Source: Streptomyces sp. SCL15-4 (lineage in GTDB: Bacteria > Actinomycetota > Actinomycetes > Streptomycetales > Streptomycetaceae). From it: a stretch of 64,000 bases of DNA. The DNA is taken from NCBI RefSeq assembly GCF_033366695.1, contig NZ_JAOBTQ010000001.1:4650001-4714000 (forward strand). Direction: 5' to 3'. Positions 52,280 to 61,042 of the stretch are shown here, piece by piece; positions within the stretch are counted from its first letter, which is position 1; each line of letters starts with the position of its first letter. The position numbers were made by a program, and so were the translations under genes. A model generated the notes under the pieces. That model had not been told where the DNA came from. It ran no database searches and saw only the letters and a program-made list of their open reading frames with translations.

Positions 52280-53383
52280 TCAGGCGCGGCGCAGATACAG
52301 TCCGAGCCCGGTCCCCATGTCGTGTTCGTCGCGGGCCGTCCGTTCCTCCTCCACGGTCGCCGGGGTGAAGCCGGCGCGCTCCGCGACGTGCCGGGAGGCG
52401 GTGTTGCCGTGCTCGATGGTCAGCAGCGCGAGGTCGACGTCCTCGCGGGCCAGCGCCCACTCGGTCAGCGCGCGCAGCGCCTCCGTCGCGTAGCCCTGGC
52501 CGCGGGCCTCCTCGACGAGGTCGTAGCCGATCTCCACCCGGCCCTCCTCGTCCGGGGCGCCGTGGAAGCCGATACCGCCGAGCGCGCGGCCGTCCTCGTG
52601 CCGGACGAGGACGAAGACCCCGAACTCCGGGCGGTGCACGCCCGCTTCGTACGCCTTCACCAGATAGCCGGCGGCCTCCCGGGTGCCCGCGTACGGCTCG
52701 CCGCCGAGCCAGTCGAAGCCGCCGTCGCCGCCGAGGCGCAGATCGTGGGCGGCGGCCGGGCGGAGACCGGTCAGGGTGATCCGCTCGGCGGGGATGACCA
52801 GATTGTTGCGCCAGCGCCACTCGGTGACCGGGGCGCGGCCGGACAGCTCGCCGCGGCCGGTGGCCCACAGCAGGGTCGGCCAGGGCGCGGTGCCCGGCTG
52901 GACGTGCGGGAACAGCCAGGTCAGGACGGACTCGGCGAGGTCCGCGGGAGGCTCGTAGGGCAGGCCGAGGCCCTGGGTCATGTCATGGGTGTGCAGCAGT
53001 GTCTCGGCGATGCCCATGGCCGCGAAGCCCTCGCGGTCGGCGCTGCCGAACGGATAGGAGTGGTAGGCGCGCGCCCCGGGCGGAGCGGTGCGCACGACCG
53101 CCGCCAGCAGGCCGCCGGTCGCCTCGATGATCTGGAGCAGGTCCGCGTTGCCGGTGCCCTCGTCGGGCTTCAGCTCGTAGGGGACGTAGGCGTCCTGGGC
53201 GCGGGCGGCCAGGTTGGAGGCGTAGGCGACGAGGTCGTCGGCGAGGTGTACGGCGGTGGTGTGGCAGTCCCACTCCAGCCGCCCGGCCGTGACGGCCGTC
53301 CAGTCGCGGTCCACCGCCGGGCGCAGGGCCGCGAGGCAGCCCGCGACGGCCTCGGTCACGTCATCGCCGTTTATCGTTCGCAT
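52280..53383 (-). CDS. fusion of a mycothiol maleylpyruvate-isomerase-like domain and a GNAT acetyltransferase
   Basis: A 367-residue two-domain protein. Residues 1-200 resemble DinB/maleylpyruvate isomerase-type four-helix bundles (LEWDCHTTAVHLADDLVAYASNLAARA; AETLLHTHDMTQGL), with histidines placed as in the metal site of mycothiol-dependent isomerases. Residues 205-367 form a GNAT domain (VLVRHEDGRALGGIGFH; GYDLVEEARGQGYATEALRALTEWA; NTASRHVAERAGFTPA). The fusion suggests thiol- or amine-linked acylation chemistry, but the substrate is unknown. It starts with ATG 53383. Confidence 0.82.
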   Translation of the reverse strand: MRTINGDDVTEAVAGCLAALRPAVDRDWTAVTAGRLEWDCHTTAVHLADDLVAYASNLAARAQDAYVPYELKPDEGTGNADLLQIIEATGGLLAAVVRTAPPGARAYHSYPFGSADREGFAAMGIAETLLHTHDMTQGLGLPYEPPADLAESVLTWLFPHVQPGTAPWPTLLWATGRGELSGRAPVTEWRWRNNLVIPAERITLTGLRPAAAHDLRLGGDGGFDWLGGEPYAGTREAAGYLVKAYEAGVHRPEFGVFVLVRHEDGRALGGIGFHGAPDEEGRVEIGYDLVEEARGQGYATEALRALTEWALAREDVDLALLTIEHGNTASRHVAERAGFTPATVEEERTARDEHDMGTGLGLYLRRA

Positions 53384-53409
53384 GGCCGCACCCTAGGCGG
53401 CCGTTCCGC

Positions 53410-54063
53410 TCAGGTCGACAGCATTTCCAGCTCGGCGGCGAGGTTGTGGCGGGCGGCCGCCTCCCAGTGGTCACGGCCGTACGGGGTGCTGAACAGCGCC
53501 GGCAGGGCGAGGAGTTGGCGCAGGACCGCCGAACGTCCGGTGCGGAAGGCGTCGTTCGGGACGAAGTGGTACTCCTCGCGGATCCGGGCGGTGTAGGCGG
53601 AGTACGCCGACGGGGGCGCGGCCAGGATCGCGAGGTCGGCGTCGCACAGCACCTGGCCGTCGCGGTCGTCGCCGGCCGGATCGTGGCCGACGGTGAGCCG
53701 GACCAGGCGGGCCACCTCGGCGGTCTTCGGCTCCGGCAGGCCGGCCTCCGGCAGGGCGCGCTCGGCCAGCCGCGCGGACCGCTCCTCGTTCTCGGACCGC
53801 TCGGGGAGGTAGACGGCGTCGTGGAACCAGGCGGCGAGCCGGACCACGTCCGGATCGGCGGCGTAGCCCTCCAGGACGTCGACGTGGTCGAGTACGGCGG
53901 TGAGGTGCGCCACGGTGTGGTAGCGGCGCTGCGGCTCCTGCCAGCGGGCCAGCAGGTTGTCGGCGTACGGGGCGGGGTCGGGGCCGCCGCCGGGGGCGCG
54001 GGCTGCCTTGAGGGCGCGGGCGAAGCGGAGACGCAGGGCGTCGAGGTCGGCCATGACTCCCAT
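53410..54063 (-). CDS. HD-domain phosphohydrolase-like protein
   Basis: A 217-residue predicted metal-dependent HD protein. H and HD ligands lie in RRYHTVAHLTAVLDHVD and LAAWFHDAVYLPERSENEERSA, with the final Asp in LCDADLAIL. It matches the group described as HD superfamily phosphohydrolases acting on nucleotides or related phosphates. An alternative start is the ATG at 54054 (MADLDALRL). It lies 27 bases before the GNAT fusion on the same strand and may be co-transcribed with it. Confidence 0.82.
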   Translation of the reverse strand: MGVMADLDALRLRFARALKAARAPGGGPDPAPYADNLLARWQEPQRRYHTVAHLTAVLDHVDVLEGYAADPDVVRLAAWFHDAVYLPERSENEERSARLAERALPEAGLPEPKTAEVARLVRLTVGHDPAGDDRDGQVLCDADLAILAAPPSAYSAYTARIREEYHFVPNDAFRTGRSAVLRQLLALPALFSTPYGRDHWEAAARHNLAAELEMLST

Positions 54064-54134
54064 TGTTCCGCGCCGGGCCCCGCGGGTACGCCCCGGTTCT
54101 TACGGCTGGCGCTCGGGGACCGGCATACTCTTCA

Positions 54135-54150
54135 ATTGGACTAGACCTGT
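54135..54150. promoter_or_regulatory. dre-like site upstream of cutC
   Basis: ATTGGACTAGACCTGT keeps the dre core and matches ACTGGTCTAGACCACT at 12 of 16 positions. It lies 34 bases upstream of the cutC start, overlapping the likely promoter region, so DasR control is possible. Confidence 0.55.
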
Positions 54151-54183
54151 AGTCGCCCGACGAATGCCGATGAATGGGGTGCC

Positions 54184-54882
54184 ATGAGCAAGCGTGCAGT
54201 CCTGGAGGTGATCGCCCTCGACGTCGAGGACGCCGTCGCCGCCCAGGCCGGAGGCGCGGACCGGCTGGAGCTGGTCACCGAGATGGCGGCCGACGGGCTC
54301 ACCCCCGCGCCCGCCACCGTCGCCGCGATCCGCGCCGCCGTCGACATCGACCTGCGCGTGATGCTCCGCGCCGCGGACGGGTTCGCGGCCGGGGACGTGG
54401 AGCGGCTGACCGGCCTGGCCGGCGAGCTGCGGGAGGCCGGCGCGGACCAGTTCGTGCTCGGTTTCCTCACCGAGGACGGCGGCGCCGACCTGGCCGCCGT
54501 GGAACGGGTCGTGGACGCGCTCGACGGCTGCCCGTGGACCTTCCACCGGGCGATCGACCGGGCCGCCGACCGCGACGCCCTGCGCAGGCAGCTCGCCGGC
54601 CTGCCCGGCCTGGACACCTACCTCACCGCGGGCGCCGCCTCCGGCGTGGACGACGGCCTGCCCACCCTGCTCGCCGAGGCCGCGCGTAGCGGCGGCCCCG
54701 GCTACGAACAGCAGATCATGGTCGGCGGCGGCCTGCGCCTGGACCACGTGTCCCGGCTCCGCGAGGGCGGGATCGAGGCGTTCCACATCGGCGGCGCGGC
54801 CCGCCCGGCCGGCTGGCGGGGACCGGTCTCGGCGGACGTGGTCGCCCGCTGGCGCACCGCGCTGGACGCGGACGCCGGCTAG
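54184..54882 (+). CDS. cutC: CutC-family protein (copper homeostasis/amidase-like TIM barrel)
   Basis: A 232-residue CutC protein: VLEVIALDVEDAVAAQAGGADRLELVTEMAADGLTPA, IDLRVMLRA, FVLGFLTEDGGAD, FHRAIDRAADRDALRRQL and IMVGGGLRLDHVSRL. It has been linked to copper handling, but structures show a TIM barrel and the true reaction is uncertain. The dre-like site upstream would tie it to aminosugar control. Its TAG stop and the TAG stop of the convergent gene share the single CTAG at 54879-54882. Confidence 0.9.
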   Translation: MSKRAVLEVIALDVEDAVAAQAGGADRLELVTEMAADGLTPAPATVAAIRAAVDIDLRVMLRAADGFAAGDVERLTGLAGELREAGADQFVLGFLTEDGGADLAAVERVVDALDGCPWTFHRAIDRAADRDALRRQLAGLPGLDTYLTAGAASGVDDGLPTLLAEAARSGGPGYEQQIMVGGGLRLDHVSRLREGGIEAFHIGGAARPAGWRGPVSADVVARWRTALDADAG

Positions 54883-55595
54883 TTCCGCACCGGGTGCAGG
54901 CACAGCGGCGTCACGCCGTCCGCGCTGTACTGGAGGTGGGCGTAGTAGTCGCCGTCCGCGCAGTACCCGTTGTGCTGGTCGGTGATCAGGTACTGGGCGT
55001 CCGGGGAGTCACAGGGCACGTTCCTGAGGTCCTGGTGGGGCCACTCCCGGTCGTTGTGCGCGCACGCCCCGACCGACAGCGGCTCGGTGTTCCTCCGGGG
55101 CTGGAAGCGCACCCCGGACGGCTCCTCCGAGCCGCCGGCCGCGATCAGGACCGGCACGGCGACCGCCAGCGCGGCCAGGACGGCGAGCGGGAGCAGCCCG
55201 GCCGGCCGCCGCAGCAGCGGGCGGCCCGGGTCCAGCGGCGGGCGCCAGACGGCCGTGACCGGCGCCGGCAGCCGCCGGATCCGGGCCAGCGCACCGAGGT
55301 TGAGCAGCAGGACGACCGGCGTGACGACCAGCGACAGCACCCCCCACCAGCCGCGCACCAGGGTGTCCCGCTGCGTCTGCCGGAACACGGCCAGCGCGCA
55401 CGGACGGCACAGCGTCCCGCGCCGCCGCGTGAACCGCATCACCACCACCATGCCCTGGTGCCCGCGCACCGTCACCGGCGCGGCGGGCAGCGCCCCGCAC
55501 ACCTCGCATCCCGGCCCGGAGACGGGCGGGTACGGCGCGCCGGGCTGCGGGTACGGGTGGGCGGGATACGGCGGGTGCGGATACGGCGTGCTCAA
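54879..55595 (-). CDS. membrane protein with N-terminal zinc-ribbon-like domain
   Basis: A 238-residue protein. After a Pro/Tyr/His-rich start (YPHPPYPAHPYPQPG) comes a CxxC...CxxC ribbon (GCEVCGALPAAPVTVRG; GTLCRPCALAVFRQTQRDTL), then membrane spans (WWGVLSLVVTPVVLLLNLGALA; LLPLAVLAALAVAVPVLIAAGG) and an exposed C-terminal domain with paired cysteines (GACAHNDREW, VPCDSPDA, HNGYCADGDYYAHL, PLCLHPV). This layout is common for Streptomyces small membrane proteins that look like LppA/septum-linked or sensing proteins, but the function is unknown. Confidence 0.78.
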   Translation of the reverse strand: MSTPYPHPPYPAHPYPQPGAPYPPVSGPGCEVCGALPAAPVTVRGHQGMVVVMRFTRRRGTLCRPCALAVFRQTQRDTLVRGWWGVLSLVVTPVVLLLNLGALARIRRLPAPVTAVWRPPLDPGRPLLRRPAGLLPLAVLAALAVAVPVLIAAGGSEEPSGVRFQPRRNTEPLSVGACAHNDREWPHQDLRNVPCDSPDAQYLITDQHNGYCADGDYYAHLQYSADGVTPLCLHPVRN

Positions 55596-55637
55596 CGGGG
55601 GCCTCTCCAGGGGGACATGCCGGAACGGCTCAGCACC

Positions 55638-57692
55638 CTACTCGGCGAGCTGCGCGGGCAGCGGCGCCGCGTGGGTCACGATCAGGCCCGACACCGCCCG
55701 GGTCAGCGCCACGTACAGCCGCCGCAGGCCGGTGCGTTCGTCCGGCTCGCCGTCCACCACGGCCTGCGGCTCGTCCAGGACCACGTAGTCGTACTCCAGA
55801 CCCTTGGCGAGCGAGGCCGGGACGAGGGTCAGCCGGGTCTCACGGGTGGTCTCCTCACCGGGCGCCAGGCAGGAGATCCCGGCCGCCTCCAGGGCCTCGG
55901 CCAGTACCGAGATCCGGGCGTCGGCGGCGATCAGGCCCGTCGAGCCCTCGTTGCGCAGCAACCGCGCGCAGGCGTCGACCACATCGTCCGCCCCGGTGAC
56001 CGCACGGACCTCGAAGAACCCGGGGTTCTCGCGGACCGAGGCGACCGGGGCGAGGCCGGGCGCGATGTGCGGCAGCAGCCGGGAGGCGTACGCGATGACG
56101 TCCGTCGGCACGCGGAAACCGGCCGTCAGCTCCTCCACCGCCCCTTCCGGCTTGCCGAGGTGCTCCAGCGCCTCCGTCCAGCCGCGGGTCGCCCAGGGAG
56201 TCGTGCCCTGCGCCAGGTCGCCCAGCACGGTGGCGCTGCCGGTGGTGCAGCGGCGGCCCACGGCCCGGTACTGCATCGGGGACAGGTCCTGCGCCTCGTC
56301 CAGCACGACGTGGCCCAGCGAGTGGGTGCGCCGGATCAGGTCGGCCGCCTCGTCGATCAGCACGGCGTCCGCCGCCGACCACTTGGCCGACCTCACGCTC
56401 CGCGCCGGCCTCGCCCACAGGATCGTCTTCTGCTCGTCCTCGTCCAGGATCCCGGCGGCGTGCTCGGCGAGGAACTCCGCGTCCGACAGCAGCCGCAGCA
56501 CCAGTTTCGCCGGGTCCACGGCCGGCCAGATCGCCTTCACCGCCGCCTTCACCGCGCTGTTGCGGGCCACCGCGTCCTGCACCCGGTCGTCCGGGGCCTC
56601 CCCGGCCTGCTCCATCCGCACCAGCACCGCGTGCGCGATCCGCTGCGGCAGCGCCTCCCGGGCCGCGCCGTAGCGGATGTCCCGGGCCAGCAACTCGCCG
56701 ACGATCTCCTGCAGTTCGTACGCCGGCACCCGCCAGCGCCGCGAGCCGCGCACGACCACCACCGGCTCGGTCGGCGACGTCACGTGCGCGTACAGGGCCC
56801 GTCGCAGCACCTCGGCCATCCGGGCGTCGCCCTTGACGATCGCGGCGGCGGCCTCGTCCGCGGCGCCCACCTCCACATGCGCGACCAGGTCGTCCACCGT
56901 GGCCTGCCGCACGGACAGCTCGCCGAGCGCGGGCAGCACCTGCTCGATGTAGTGCAGGAAGGACCGGTTCGGCCCGATGACCAGGGTGCCGGTGCGGGCC
57001 AGCCGCTCCCGGTGGGCGTACAGCAGATACGCCACCCGGTGCAGGCCGACGGCCGTCTTCCCGGTGCCCGGGCCGCCCTGCACACAGACCGTGCCGGACA
57101 GCCCGGACCGGACGATCTCGTCCTGCTCCGGCTGGATGGTGGCGACGATGTCCCGCATCGGGCCCACGCGCGGCCGCTCGATCTCCCGCTGGAGCAGCTT
57201 GCTGGTGGTGGCGGCCTCCGCCGGGTCGGACAGGTGCTCGTCCTCGTACGCGGTCAGCTCGCCGCCGGTGTAGCCGAAGCGCCGGCGCAGGCCGATGTCC
57301 ATGGGGTTCTTCTTGGACGCCCGGTAGAACGGCTGCGACACCGGGGCGCGCCAGTCGATGACCATGGGGTCGCCGTCGGCGTCGTGCACATGCCGCCGCC
57401 CGATGTAGAACCGCTCGCCCCGCGCCCCCTCCGCCTGCTCGGCGCCCGGCGCGCGCAGGTAGTCCAGGCGCCCGAAGAACAGCGGGGTGTCGCTGAGGTC
57501 GGCCAGCGCCTTGATGCGGTCGTCGATCTGGCGGGCGAGGACCTCGGCGTTGACCCAGTTCGCGGTGACGTCGCGGATGTCGAGCGCCTCCACGTCCTCG
57601 CGCATGGCGCGCAGGGCGGTACGGGACGCGGCGAGGTGGGCGCGCTCGCGGGCCAGCGGGTCGTCGTGCGGGTCGTGGGCGGGCGTGGACAA
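55638..57692 (-). CDS. helD: HelD-type UvrD-like helicase / RNA polymerase-associated ATPase
   Basis: A 684-residue superfamily I ATPase. The coiled-coil N-terminus (about 10-75; LARERAHLAASRTALRAMREDVEAL) is the secondary-channel arm of HelD-type proteins. The middle has MVIDWRAPVSQPFYRA, the Walker A QGGPGTGKTAVGLHRV near residue 210, HVVLDEAQDLSPMQYRAV, GTTPWATRG and VPTDVIAYASRLLP; the C-terminus has the UvrD closing motif (RRLYVALTRAVSGLIVTH). HelD removes stalled RNA polymerase and, in actinobacteria, HelR variants counter rifamycins. I see no rifamycin-associated palindrome upstream, so a resistance role is not supported here. Confidence 0.88.
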   Translation of the reverse strand: MSTPAHDPHDDPLARERAHLAASRTALRAMREDVEALDIRDVTANWVNAEVLARQIDDRIKALADLSDTPLFFGRLDYLRAPGAEQAEGARGERFYIGRRHVHDADGDPMVIDWRAPVSQPFYRASKKNPMDIGLRRRFGYTGGELTAYEDEHLSDPAEAATTSKLLQREIERPRVGPMRDIVATIQPEQDEIVRSGLSGTVCVQGGPGTGKTAVGLHRVAYLLYAHRERLARTGTLVIGPNRSFLHYIEQVLPALGELSVRQATVDDLVAHVEVGAADEAAAAIVKGDARMAEVLRRALYAHVTSPTEPVVVVRGSRRWRVPAYELQEIVGELLARDIRYGAAREALPQRIAHAVLVRMEQAGEAPDDRVQDAVARNSAVKAAVKAIWPAVDPAKLVLRLLSDAEFLAEHAAGILDEDEQKTILWARPARSVRSAKWSAADAVLIDEAADLIRRTHSLGHVVLDEAQDLSPMQYRAVGRRCTTGSATVLGDLAQGTTPWATRGWTEALEHLGKPEGAVEELTAGFRVPTDVIAYASRLLPHIAPGLAPVASVRENPGFFEVRAVTGADDVVDACARLLRNEGSTGLIAADARISVLAEALEAAGISCLAPGEETTRETRLTLVPASLAKGLEYDYVVLDEPQAVVDGEPDERTGLRRLYVALTRAVSGLIVTHAAPLPAQLAE

Positions 57693-57925
57693 GGGGGTGC
57701 CTCCGGTGGGCCTGCTGCGTGGGCGTGGCTACGACGATGCCGTCCGGTTTCCGGCCGGACGACGGCTCTCCGAGAGGGAGGCGGGCAAGGGCGGAGATTT
57801 TAGGGGAGGGGCAGGGGCGGAGGCCAATGGTTTTCCGTCCTCCACCCGGAGGTGGACGCGTGGCGTTCCGGGATTGGCTCCGCGGAGCGATGCGGACGAC
57901 GGGGCCGGAGTTCCACCATGGAGAC

Positions 57926-58108
57926 ATGAGCGCAGCAGTCATCCACCCGGCCCCCGCCCGGCCCCCGTCGGGCGCCACGGCCCTCGACGGCATCCACCGT
58001 CACCCGCTGGGCAACGCCCTCCGCGCGGTGAAGGTGTTCCTGGAGACGGCCTTCAGCGTCGTCCTCCTCGGTGAGTACGGCGAGGAGGCGAGCATAAGCC
58101 GCAAATAG
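57926..58108 (+). CDS. 60-residue conserved Streptomyces small protein
   Basis: The reading MSAAVIHPAPARPPSGATALDG then HRHPLGNALRAVKVFLETAFSVVLLGEYGEEASISRK is a short protein with an amphipathic or weakly hydrophobic helix (LRAVKVFLETAFSVVLL). It starts at ATG 57926 behind ATGGAGAC and lies 18 bases before the GT87-like gene. Function unknown; the helix could attach it to a membrane or a partner. I rate it real on ribosome site, codon use and spacing. Confidence 0.6.
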   Translation: MSAAVIHPAPARPPSGATALDGIHRHPLGNALRAVKVFLETAFSVVLLGEYGEEASISRK

Positions 58109-58126
58109 CAACATAGGGTCGCGTCC

Positions 58127-59302
58127 GTGTGCAAACGGACGGTGATGCCCCGCCTGCCCCTCCCACCTGCCCTGCTCCTCCTCGCCCTCTCCCTCGCCTC
58201 GTTCGCCACGCTGTGCGCCCTGCGCGGCGCACCCATGGCCGACCTCCTCGTCTACCGCGCGGAGGGCGCGGCCGTGGCCCACGGCGCCGACCTGTACGGC
58301 TTCACCGTCACCGAGTGGCGGCTCCCCGCGACCTACCCGCCCTTCGCGGCGATCCTGTTCGTCCCGGCGGCCTGGCTGTCCGTACCCGTCCTGAAGGCGG
58401 CGTTCCTCGCGGGCAACGTGCTCCTGCTCGCGGCCCTCGTCGTCCTGTCCGCCCGCCTGGCCCGGCGCACCCCGGCCCCGCCCCTGGTCTGCGCCGCCAC
58501 CGCCCTCGCCCTCTGGCTCGAACCGGTCTTCCAGACGCTGCTGTTCGGCCAGGTGAACCTGGCTGTCGCCTGCCTGACCCTGTGGGACCTGACCCGGCCC
58601 CCGGGCGCCCGGTGGGCGGGAGCGGCCCTCGGGATCGCGGCCGGGATCAAGCTCACCCCGGCCGTTTTCCTGGCCTGGCTGCTCTTGCGCGGCCGGGTCC
58701 GGGAGGCCGCGACGGCTCTCGCGGCCTTCGCAGGGACGGTCGCGCTCGGCGCCGTCCTGCTGCCCTCGGCGACCGTCTCCTTCTGGGGCCGGCAGCTGTG
58801 GCAGACCGGCCGGATCGGCAAGGCGTGGATCGTGGACAACCAGTCCCTCCAGGGACTGATCGCGCGGCTGCTCGGCGATCCCGCGCCCGGTCCCGGCTGG
58901 GTGCTGCCGGCGGCGGTCACCGGCGCCGCGGGCCTGTGGCTGGCGGCCCGCGCCCGCCACGACCGGCACGGCATCCTGCTCACCGGGTTCACGGCCCTGC
59001 TGGTCTGCCCGATCAGCTGGTCCCACCACTGGGTGTGGTGCGTGCCGCTGCTCGCGGTGCTGCTCGGCGACGGCCACCGCCGGGCGGCGGCCGTCACCGC
59101 GGCGGTCTTCACCGCCCGCACCCTGTGGCTCGTCCCGCACGCGGGCGACCGGGACCTGCACCTGCCGTGGTGGCAGCAGCCGGCGGCGTCGCCGTACCCG
59201 CTGCTGGCACTCGTCCTGCTGGCGTGGGCGGCGGCAGCGCGCCGCCGCCCACGTCAGGCCGCGCCCTCCGCCAGGATCTCGTCGGCGTCCACGATCCGGT
59301 AG
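58127..59302 (+). CDS. GT87/DUF2029-like polyprenyl-linked glycosyltransferase
   Basis: A 391-residue integral membrane protein with about ten predicted spans. The first extracytoplasmic loop has DLLVYRAEGAAVAHGADLYG, the GT-C acidic motif region of GT87 (mannosyl- or arabinofuranosyltransferase-like) enzymes, followed by YPPFAAILFVPAAWLS, LLFGQVNLAVACLTLWDL, GIAAGIKLTPAVFLAWLL and NQSLQGLIARLLG. It probably moves a sugar from a lipid carrier onto wall glycans. The start is either the GTG at 58127 (TAGGGT -10 seven bases upstream, possibly leaderless) or the ATG at 58145. Its 3' end overlaps the convergent XPB gene by 49 bases. Confidence 0.82.
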   Translation: MCKRTVMPRLPLPPALLLLALSLASFATLCALRGAPMADLLVYRAEGAAVAHGADLYGFTVTEWRLPATYPPFAAILFVPAAWLSVPVLKAAFLAGNVLLLAALVVLSARLARRTPAPPLVCAATALALWLEPVFQTLLFGQVNLAVACLTLWDLTRPPGARWAGAALGIAAGIKLTPAVFLAWLLLRGRVREAATALAAFAGTVALGAVLLPSATVSFWGRQLWQTGRIGKAWIVDNQSLQGLIARLLGDPAPGPGWVLPAAVTGAAGLWLAARARHDRHGILLTGFTALLVCPISWSHHWVWCVPLLAVLLGDGHRRAAAVTAAVFTARTLWLVPHAGDRDLHLPWWQQPAASPYPLLALVLLAWAAAARRRPRQAAPSARISSASTIR

Positions 59303-60903
59303 GCGTAGCCCTGCTCTGCCAGGAACCGCTGCCGGTGCGCGGCGAAGTCCTGGTCGATGGTGTCGCGGGCGACCACCGAGTAGAAGTGCGCCTGGTGGCC
59401 GTCGGCCTTGGGACGCAGCACCCGGCCGAGCCGCTGGGCCTCCTCCTGCCGGGAGCCGAAGGTCCCGGACACCTGGATGGCGACCGTGGCCTCCGGCAGG
59501 TCGATGGAGAAGTTCGCGACCTTCGACACCACCAGCACGCTGATCTCGCCCTGACGGAAGGCGTCGAAGAGCTTCTCCCGCTGGGCGTTGGAGGTCTCCC
59601 CCTTGATGACAGGAGCGTTCAGATGCTCACCCAGCTCGTCCAGCTGGTCGATGTACTGGCCGATGACCAGGATCTGCTGGCCCGCGAACCGGCGGACGAT
59701 CGCCTCGGTGACCTTCCGCTTGGTCGCGGTGGTCGCGCAGAAGCGGTACTTCTCCTCCGCCTCGGCCGTCGCGTACGCCAGCCGCTCGGAGTCCGTCAGG
59801 TTCACCCGGACCTCGACACAGTCGGCGGGGGCGATGTAGCCCTGCGCCTCGATCTCCTTCCACGGCGCGTCGAACCGCTTGGGCCCGATGAGCGAGAACA
59901 CGTCCGACTCCCGGCCGTCCTCGCGCACCAGGGTGGCCGTCAGCCCCAGCCGGCGGCGCGCCTGGAGGTCGGCGGTGAACTTGAAGACCGGCGCGGGCAG
60001 CAGATGCACCTCGTCGTAGAGGATCAGCCCCCAGTCCCGGGAGTCGAACAGCTCCAGGTGCGGATAGACGCCCTTCCGCCTGGTCGTCAGCACCTGGTAG
60101 GTGGCGATGGTGACCGGCCGGATCTCCTTCTTGGTGCCGCTGTACTCGCCGATCTCCTCCTCGGTCAGCGACGTCCGCTTCACCAGCTCGTGCTTCCACT
60201 GCCGGGCGGAGACGGTGTTGGTGACGAGGATCAGCGTGGTCGACTTCGCCTGCGCCATCGCGCCGGCGCCGACCAGTGTCTTACCGGCGCCGCAGGGCAG
60301 CACGACGACGCCGCTGCCGCCGTGCCAGAAGTTCTCCACGGCCTGCTTCTGGTAGGGGCGCAGCGCCCAGCCGTCCTCCAGCAGCTCGATCGGGTGCGCC
60401 TCGCCGTCCACGTACCCGGCGAGGTCCTCGGCCGGCCAGCCCAGCTTCAGCAGCATCTGCTTGATCTGGCCCCGCTCCGAGGGGTGCACGGCGACCGTGT
60501 CCGGGTCGATCCGGGTGCCGACCAGCGGGGCGACCCGCTTGGACTTCAGCACCTCCTCCAGCACCGGCCGGTCGGTGGTGGTCAGGACGAGTCCGTGCGC
60601 GGGGTGCTTGCTGAGGGTGAGCCGGCCGTAGCGGTCCATCGTCTCGGCGATGTCGACGAGCAGCGCGTGCGGCACCGGGTAGCGGCTGTACTGCACCAGG
60701 GCGTCCACGACCTGCTCGGCGTCGTGCCCGGCGGCGCGCGCGTTCCACAGGCCGAGCGGGGTGACCCGGTAGGTGTGGATGTGCTCGGGCGCCCGCTCCA
60801 GCTCGGCGAAGGGCGCGATGGCCCGCCGGCAGTCGTCGGCCCGCTCGTGGTCGACTTCCAGCAGCAGGGTCTTGTCGGACTGGACGATCAGTGGACCATT
60901 CAC
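59254..60903 (-). CDS. XPB/Ssl2-type DNA repair helicase
   Basis: A 549-residue superfamily 2 helicase. An N-terminal damage-recognition-like domain (about 10-160; TLLLEVDHERADDCRRAI) precedes WALRPYQKQAVENFW, the Walker A CGAGKTLVGAGAMA near 205-212, the DEVH box LILYDEVHLLPAP, LGLTATLVREDGRESDV (the RED motif of XPB), VIGQYIDQLDELGEHLN and motif VI QEEAQRLGRVLRPKADG. Actinobacterial XPB works in DNA repair or in nuclease partnership; eukaryotic XPB is in TFIIH. The GTG start at 60903 (VNGPLIVQSDKT) begins the conserved region. Confidence 0.94.
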   Translation of the reverse strand: MNGPLIVQSDKTLLLEVDHERADDCRRAIAPFAELERAPEHIHTYRVTPLGLWNARAAGHDAEQVVDALVQYSRYPVPHALLVDIAETMDRYGRLTLSKHPAHGLVLTTTDRPVLEEVLKSKRVAPLVGTRIDPDTVAVHPSERGQIKQMLLKLGWPAEDLAGYVDGEAHPIELLEDGWALRPYQKQAVENFWHGGSGVVVLPCGAGKTLVGAGAMAQAKSTTLILVTNTVSARQWKHELVKRTSLTEEEIGEYSGTKKEIRPVTIATYQVLTTRRKGVYPHLELFDSRDWGLILYDEVHLLPAPVFKFTADLQARRRLGLTATLVREDGRESDVFSLIGPKRFDAPWKEIEAQGYIAPADCVEVRVNLTDSERLAYATAEAEEKYRFCATTATKRKVTEAIVRRFAGQQILVIGQYIDQLDELGEHLNAPVIKGETSNAQREKLFDAFRQGEISVLVVSKVANFSIDLPEATVAIQVSGTFGSRQEEAQRLGRVLRPKADGHQAHFYSVVARDTIDQDFAAHRQRFLAEQGYAYRIVDADEILAEGAA

Positions 60904-61042
60904 GCGCGGCACACCCTTTCCACAACGGCCAAACGTCCAGTGTGCCTCATCGAGCGGTTTGTCCGGAGGGCCCGCGGCCGTGCAACCCCGCCCCGGGTCC
61001 GCGGGTCTACACCCGCGACGGGGATCGAGGGGAGGGCGCGGG

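Noticed and set aside
54894..57803. 969-codon open frame antisense to the HelD gene
   Set aside because: It overlaps two real genes on the other strand and has no domain; an artefact of high GC.
57693..57925. Rifamycin-associated element before the HelD gene
   Set aside because: No matching palindrome was found in the upstream region, so a HelR resistance role is not claimed.
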